Shown one piece after another: positions 60,896 to 64,000 of a stretch of DNA of 64,000 nucleotides (position 1 is the first letter of the stretch; every line of letters starts with the position of its first letter). The DNA is taken from positions 875,501 to 939,500 of the forward strand of contig NC_068576.1 in assembly GCF_025698545.1 (NCBI RefSeq). Reading direction: 5' to 3'. The DNA comes from Gossypium raimondii (taxonomy: Eukaryota; Streptophyta; Magnoliopsida; Malvales; Malvaceae). The notes under the pieces were generated by a model, which had not been told where the DNA came from, ran no database searches, and saw only the letters and a program-made list of their open reading frames with translations. A program made the position numbers and the translations under genes.

Positions 60896-62344
60896 TTTTT
60901 TTATCTTATTGTATAAAAACAAATCATGAGAAGAAGAAAAATATGAGAGAGATATGTATCTATATTAATATTTAAAATTTTTAATGGAGTTAATGTCATG
61001 TTTTAATCGGGTTCCAACTCAGTGGAAAATTTGCTAAAAATCACTTACTTCTACAAAGTAATAGACATTATCCTGGCAATTTTGTGTCTATATATAAAAT
61101 TTAAAAAAATATATTTGTACATGATGGGATTCAAACTTAAAATATTTAGGGCAAATGATGAGACTTTAATCAAAACCTAGCCCTGACACAAACTCGGATT
61201 TTATATTTGTGAAAAGTTTACCATCCTTTGCGTGATAAAAAAATCATGAGGATCGAGCTTGAATTATTTTCTCATCTCTCGTGTGAAAAGTTTAAATTTT
61301 GAATTTTATGAAAAAATACAATGAGAGAGATTTTCTCCTTTTAAAAATTAATAGAAAGGTGCACCATCCCTTCCCCACATTTTAGAAGTATGATTAATTT
61401 TATTATGCTTCAATATAAGATTTAATCTTTCTATTTTAATTTTAATATAATTTAGTCTCATATATTTTATAATGTTATTAATTAATTCTTGAGTCTTAGA
61501 AGTTGTTTGTGTTGCTTTAATTGACATTATAAGATAATGGTCAAATTTCAATTTGGTCCCTATACAATGCTAAAATGTAAGATTAAATCTATTGTTTTAA
61601 TTTTTAACATGTAGTTAATAGTTCTAACTATTTCAATTAAAATGCTGACAGCAATTTTCTTAAGAACACTATTCAAGAGAAAACTTTATTTTATCATCAG
61701 TTTGAGTAGGCATTTTAAGAAAAAAGATTTCTCATTAAAACTTTCAACGTTATTTTTATTATTATATGACTTTTCAAGTGTACTTTTTTTAATTTCAAAA
61801 CTTCACCCTAGAAAATTTAATAAAAGAAATGTATTAGTGGTAACAACTGAGCTTAAAATTTTAAATTGAAATAAAAAACTAAATTACAAATATAAAAAGC
61901 ATATTTTAATTTTTAATTCACACACAAAAAAATCAATCCAACAATGATCAATGTTTGGGGTCTATTTTGATCACCAAAGAAAAATAAAAAATAAAAAAAA
62001 GAGCAGACTACTGGTTACTGCTATATTTGACCCTATGCAAACGAAGAAGTGTTTTACCATTACCCAAACACTCATCCAACAATTTTCTTCCCTTTTTGTC
62101 AAAACACTTGTCCTTTTTAGAAAAAAAACAATAATAAAAATCAAACTTTAACAAGCTTAAATACCATTAAAAAAAGTATAAGGACGAATAAACTTAGAGA
62201 AGAGGTTAACCCAAATGAAGAGGATTATGATTTTATAATATAGGGAAACGGAGCATACAATGAAAGAGTGGGAAACTAAAAGGGGTGGATGGAGATGTTT
62301 TACTACATAACGTGCACTGAATGTATACTAAAAAATCACATGGG
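60896..62344. other. AT-rich intergenic DNA, no gene seen
   Basis: No credible coding region or defined repeat. Sequence such as AATTTGGTCCCTATACAATG (61544) suggests old LTR or MITE debris. Confidence 0.5.
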
Positions 62345-63477
62345 GTCATCAATTAAAAAAATAAAAAAAATAGTCACCCGAGTTTACTCGCGTTCTTATT
62401 TTGGCTTTAGTCACTTTCCGTTAAAATACAAATTGAATGTTGATGTGGCTTTATTTTAATTGGTATAATAATAGTTTTAACCCTTGATATTAATATATTA
62501 CGTCAATTCGATCCTAATTCTTAAAAAATTAACAATTTCTCTCTCAATGTTTACATTTTGTATCAATCCTAAGCCTAAAAATTCAAAAAAAATGATAATT
62601 ATAAAGGTTTCAAATAAAAAGTAGATAAAATTCAAAATTAAAAAAATAAAAAGTGCTCTTCTGCCAAGTTGTGAATTTTAAGTATGTAAGAGTAACAAGG
62701 AGATTCAATCCTAAGCAAATTTAATGGCATGAGATTACTTCAACTAGACCCCTATACTTATCTAGTATTTTGTTATTTATAGTTAAATCATGGTCTCTGT
62801 ATGTGTTTTCAACACTTAATCCGGCATTAATAAAACCAAAGTCCCTTTTTTTTTGTTAAAAATCCAAAAATTAGTATATATATAGATAAATAGATAGATA
62901 GATTTCAACTCTGAATTGCAAGACCAACTCACTCCTAACGTTGAACCAAAAAAATTAAATCCAATTCAAATAATAATTTTTATTTGATCCTGATTGAAAA
63001 GTTAAGATAAATTAAATTTGATTTCATTATAGTTTAGTTCGTACTTAAATTTATTTGATTTGATTCCGATTAAGAATTTGAAATTTATTAAATTTGATTC
63101 AGTTTGTACTTAAACTTTAATCTCACAATAAAAAGTACAATGGTGTGAATTGAAATGAATTTTAAATTTTATAATATAAAATAAATATTTGATATTTAAA
63201 ATATTATATAAAATATATTTTTCAGAAAAACATCTAAAACCAAAACAATTGATGAAAATTAATAATTTTTTGAAATTTTATTTACTTTTTATTTTGAAAA
63301 TTTTATAATTATATATTTATATTTTGGATTTTTAGGATTAAAATCAAATTTACATATTGTGTAAAATTTTAAAAGGCTAACACTATTATTATATCAATCA
63401 AAATAAGATCATGCCAACGCGGAGTGACCAATATAGGAATATAGATACACTGGGACCATTTGAGTAGTTTTCCCAAA
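62345..63477. mobile_element. Large MULE-like inverted-repeat element, possibly with an insertion
   Basis: Left arm (TCACTTTCCGTT ... TAATTGGTATAATAATAGTTT, 62410-62475) is inverted in the right arm (reverse complement GTCACTCCGCGTT ... TGATTGATATAATAATAGTGT, 63390-63430). Outer ends are weaker. The middle (about 62870-63230) has unrelated sequence and a (TAGA)n run at 62883-62900, so a second insertion is possible. Confidence 0.55.
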
Positions 63478-64000
63478 ATAATTGTTGGAATTTATTTTAT
63501 GGCAGTTTTTGATTTCGTCTGAAATCAACCACGTGTTAAACTGGTAAAGCTACTTCATGGTATTCAACAATTGACTAAGCGAGTTCAGGGGTTTTTTTTT
63601 TTTTTTATTTCTTGCTCCACCTTTCTTTATTTCTTTTATAAATGGAATTAATTTATTCCCTGGGTGAAACCTGTCAATCATTTTTAAATTCCTTTTCCAT
63701 GACTAATAATGCCAAAACGGAAGAAAATAAAATAAACTCTTTAAATTACAAATACAATCAAGCACAAATAATACCCATCTGAATAACTAAGAACTAAGAT
63801 CAGAATTAATAATTTAGTAGGTAAACAAGAAAAGGAAATGGAACTGCTGAGAACAGATGAGTTTGGCGTAGAATATTGGTTCAATTTGCAACCAGTTGGA
63901 AATCGAACCAGCCAACCTCCCAACAAATCAAATAATAGAAAACGTGGTAGTGTGGTAGAGATGGATCATTACTTCACCAAGCATGGGCTATTCAATAATT
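63478..64000. other. AT-rich intergenic DNA to the window edge
   Basis: No gene is supported. A T run (63592-63606) is the only marked feature. Confidence 0.5.

Noticed and set aside
63741-63926. 61-codon minus-strand frame near the window end
   Set aside because: No motif or gene context, and its composition is like the surrounding intergenic DNA.

Overview
This window is nuclear DNA from a dicot plant. The host genes are AT-rich with short plant-type introns, and the gaps are packed with plant LTR retrotransposon fossils and small inverted-repeat DNA elements. The repeat families and gene types (Tat/Ogre-type element with a DUF7745-like first ORF, LTRs with CACACGGCCGTGTG-type motifs, a PER27-like peroxidase cluster) resemble cotton (Gossypium, Malvaceae). 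That assignment is inference from memory, not a database match.

Layout. 1-3 kb: intergenic DNA with three inverted-repeat MITE-like elements. 3.0-6.8 kb: two convergent housekeeping genes, a SOSS-B/hSSB1-like single-stranded nucleic-acid-binding OB-fold protein (+) and the CDC48 cofactor NPL4 (-, two exons). 7.2-25.05 kb: one 17.9-kb Ty3/Gypsy Tat-lineage element with both LTRs and a 5-bp target duplication (CAAAA), inserted about 430 bp upstream of the NPL4 start codon. 25.9-49.2 kb: four tandem class III peroxidase genes, all on the minus strand, called Px1-Px4 here from left to right. Their spacers hold an Athila-like fossil (27.7-34.7 kb), a nest of three inverted-repeat elements (38.1-39.9 kb), a Copia gag fragment and LTR remnants. 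51.8-57.9 kb: two LTR-like blocks in opposite orientation, rich in minisatellites. 59.5-59.9 kb: a small Asp-rich protein gene (-). 60-64 kb: AT-rich DNA with more inverted-repeat elements.

The peroxidases all have a signal peptide, distal Arg/His, proximal His and the family's cysteines, so all four look like working secreted haem peroxidases. By sequence they form an outer pair (Px1/Px4) and an inner pair (Px2/Px3). They differ in regulation and structure: Px2 has lost intron 2 by an imprecise in-frame deletion and has a degraded TATA box, Px3 has a duplicated CCAAT-palindrome promoter module, and Px4 appears to lack that module. I found no clear sign of an undescribed multi-gene system. 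The most informative signals are this peroxidase structural and promoter divergence and the triple transposon nest, in which the palindrome's other arm supplies the empty site.
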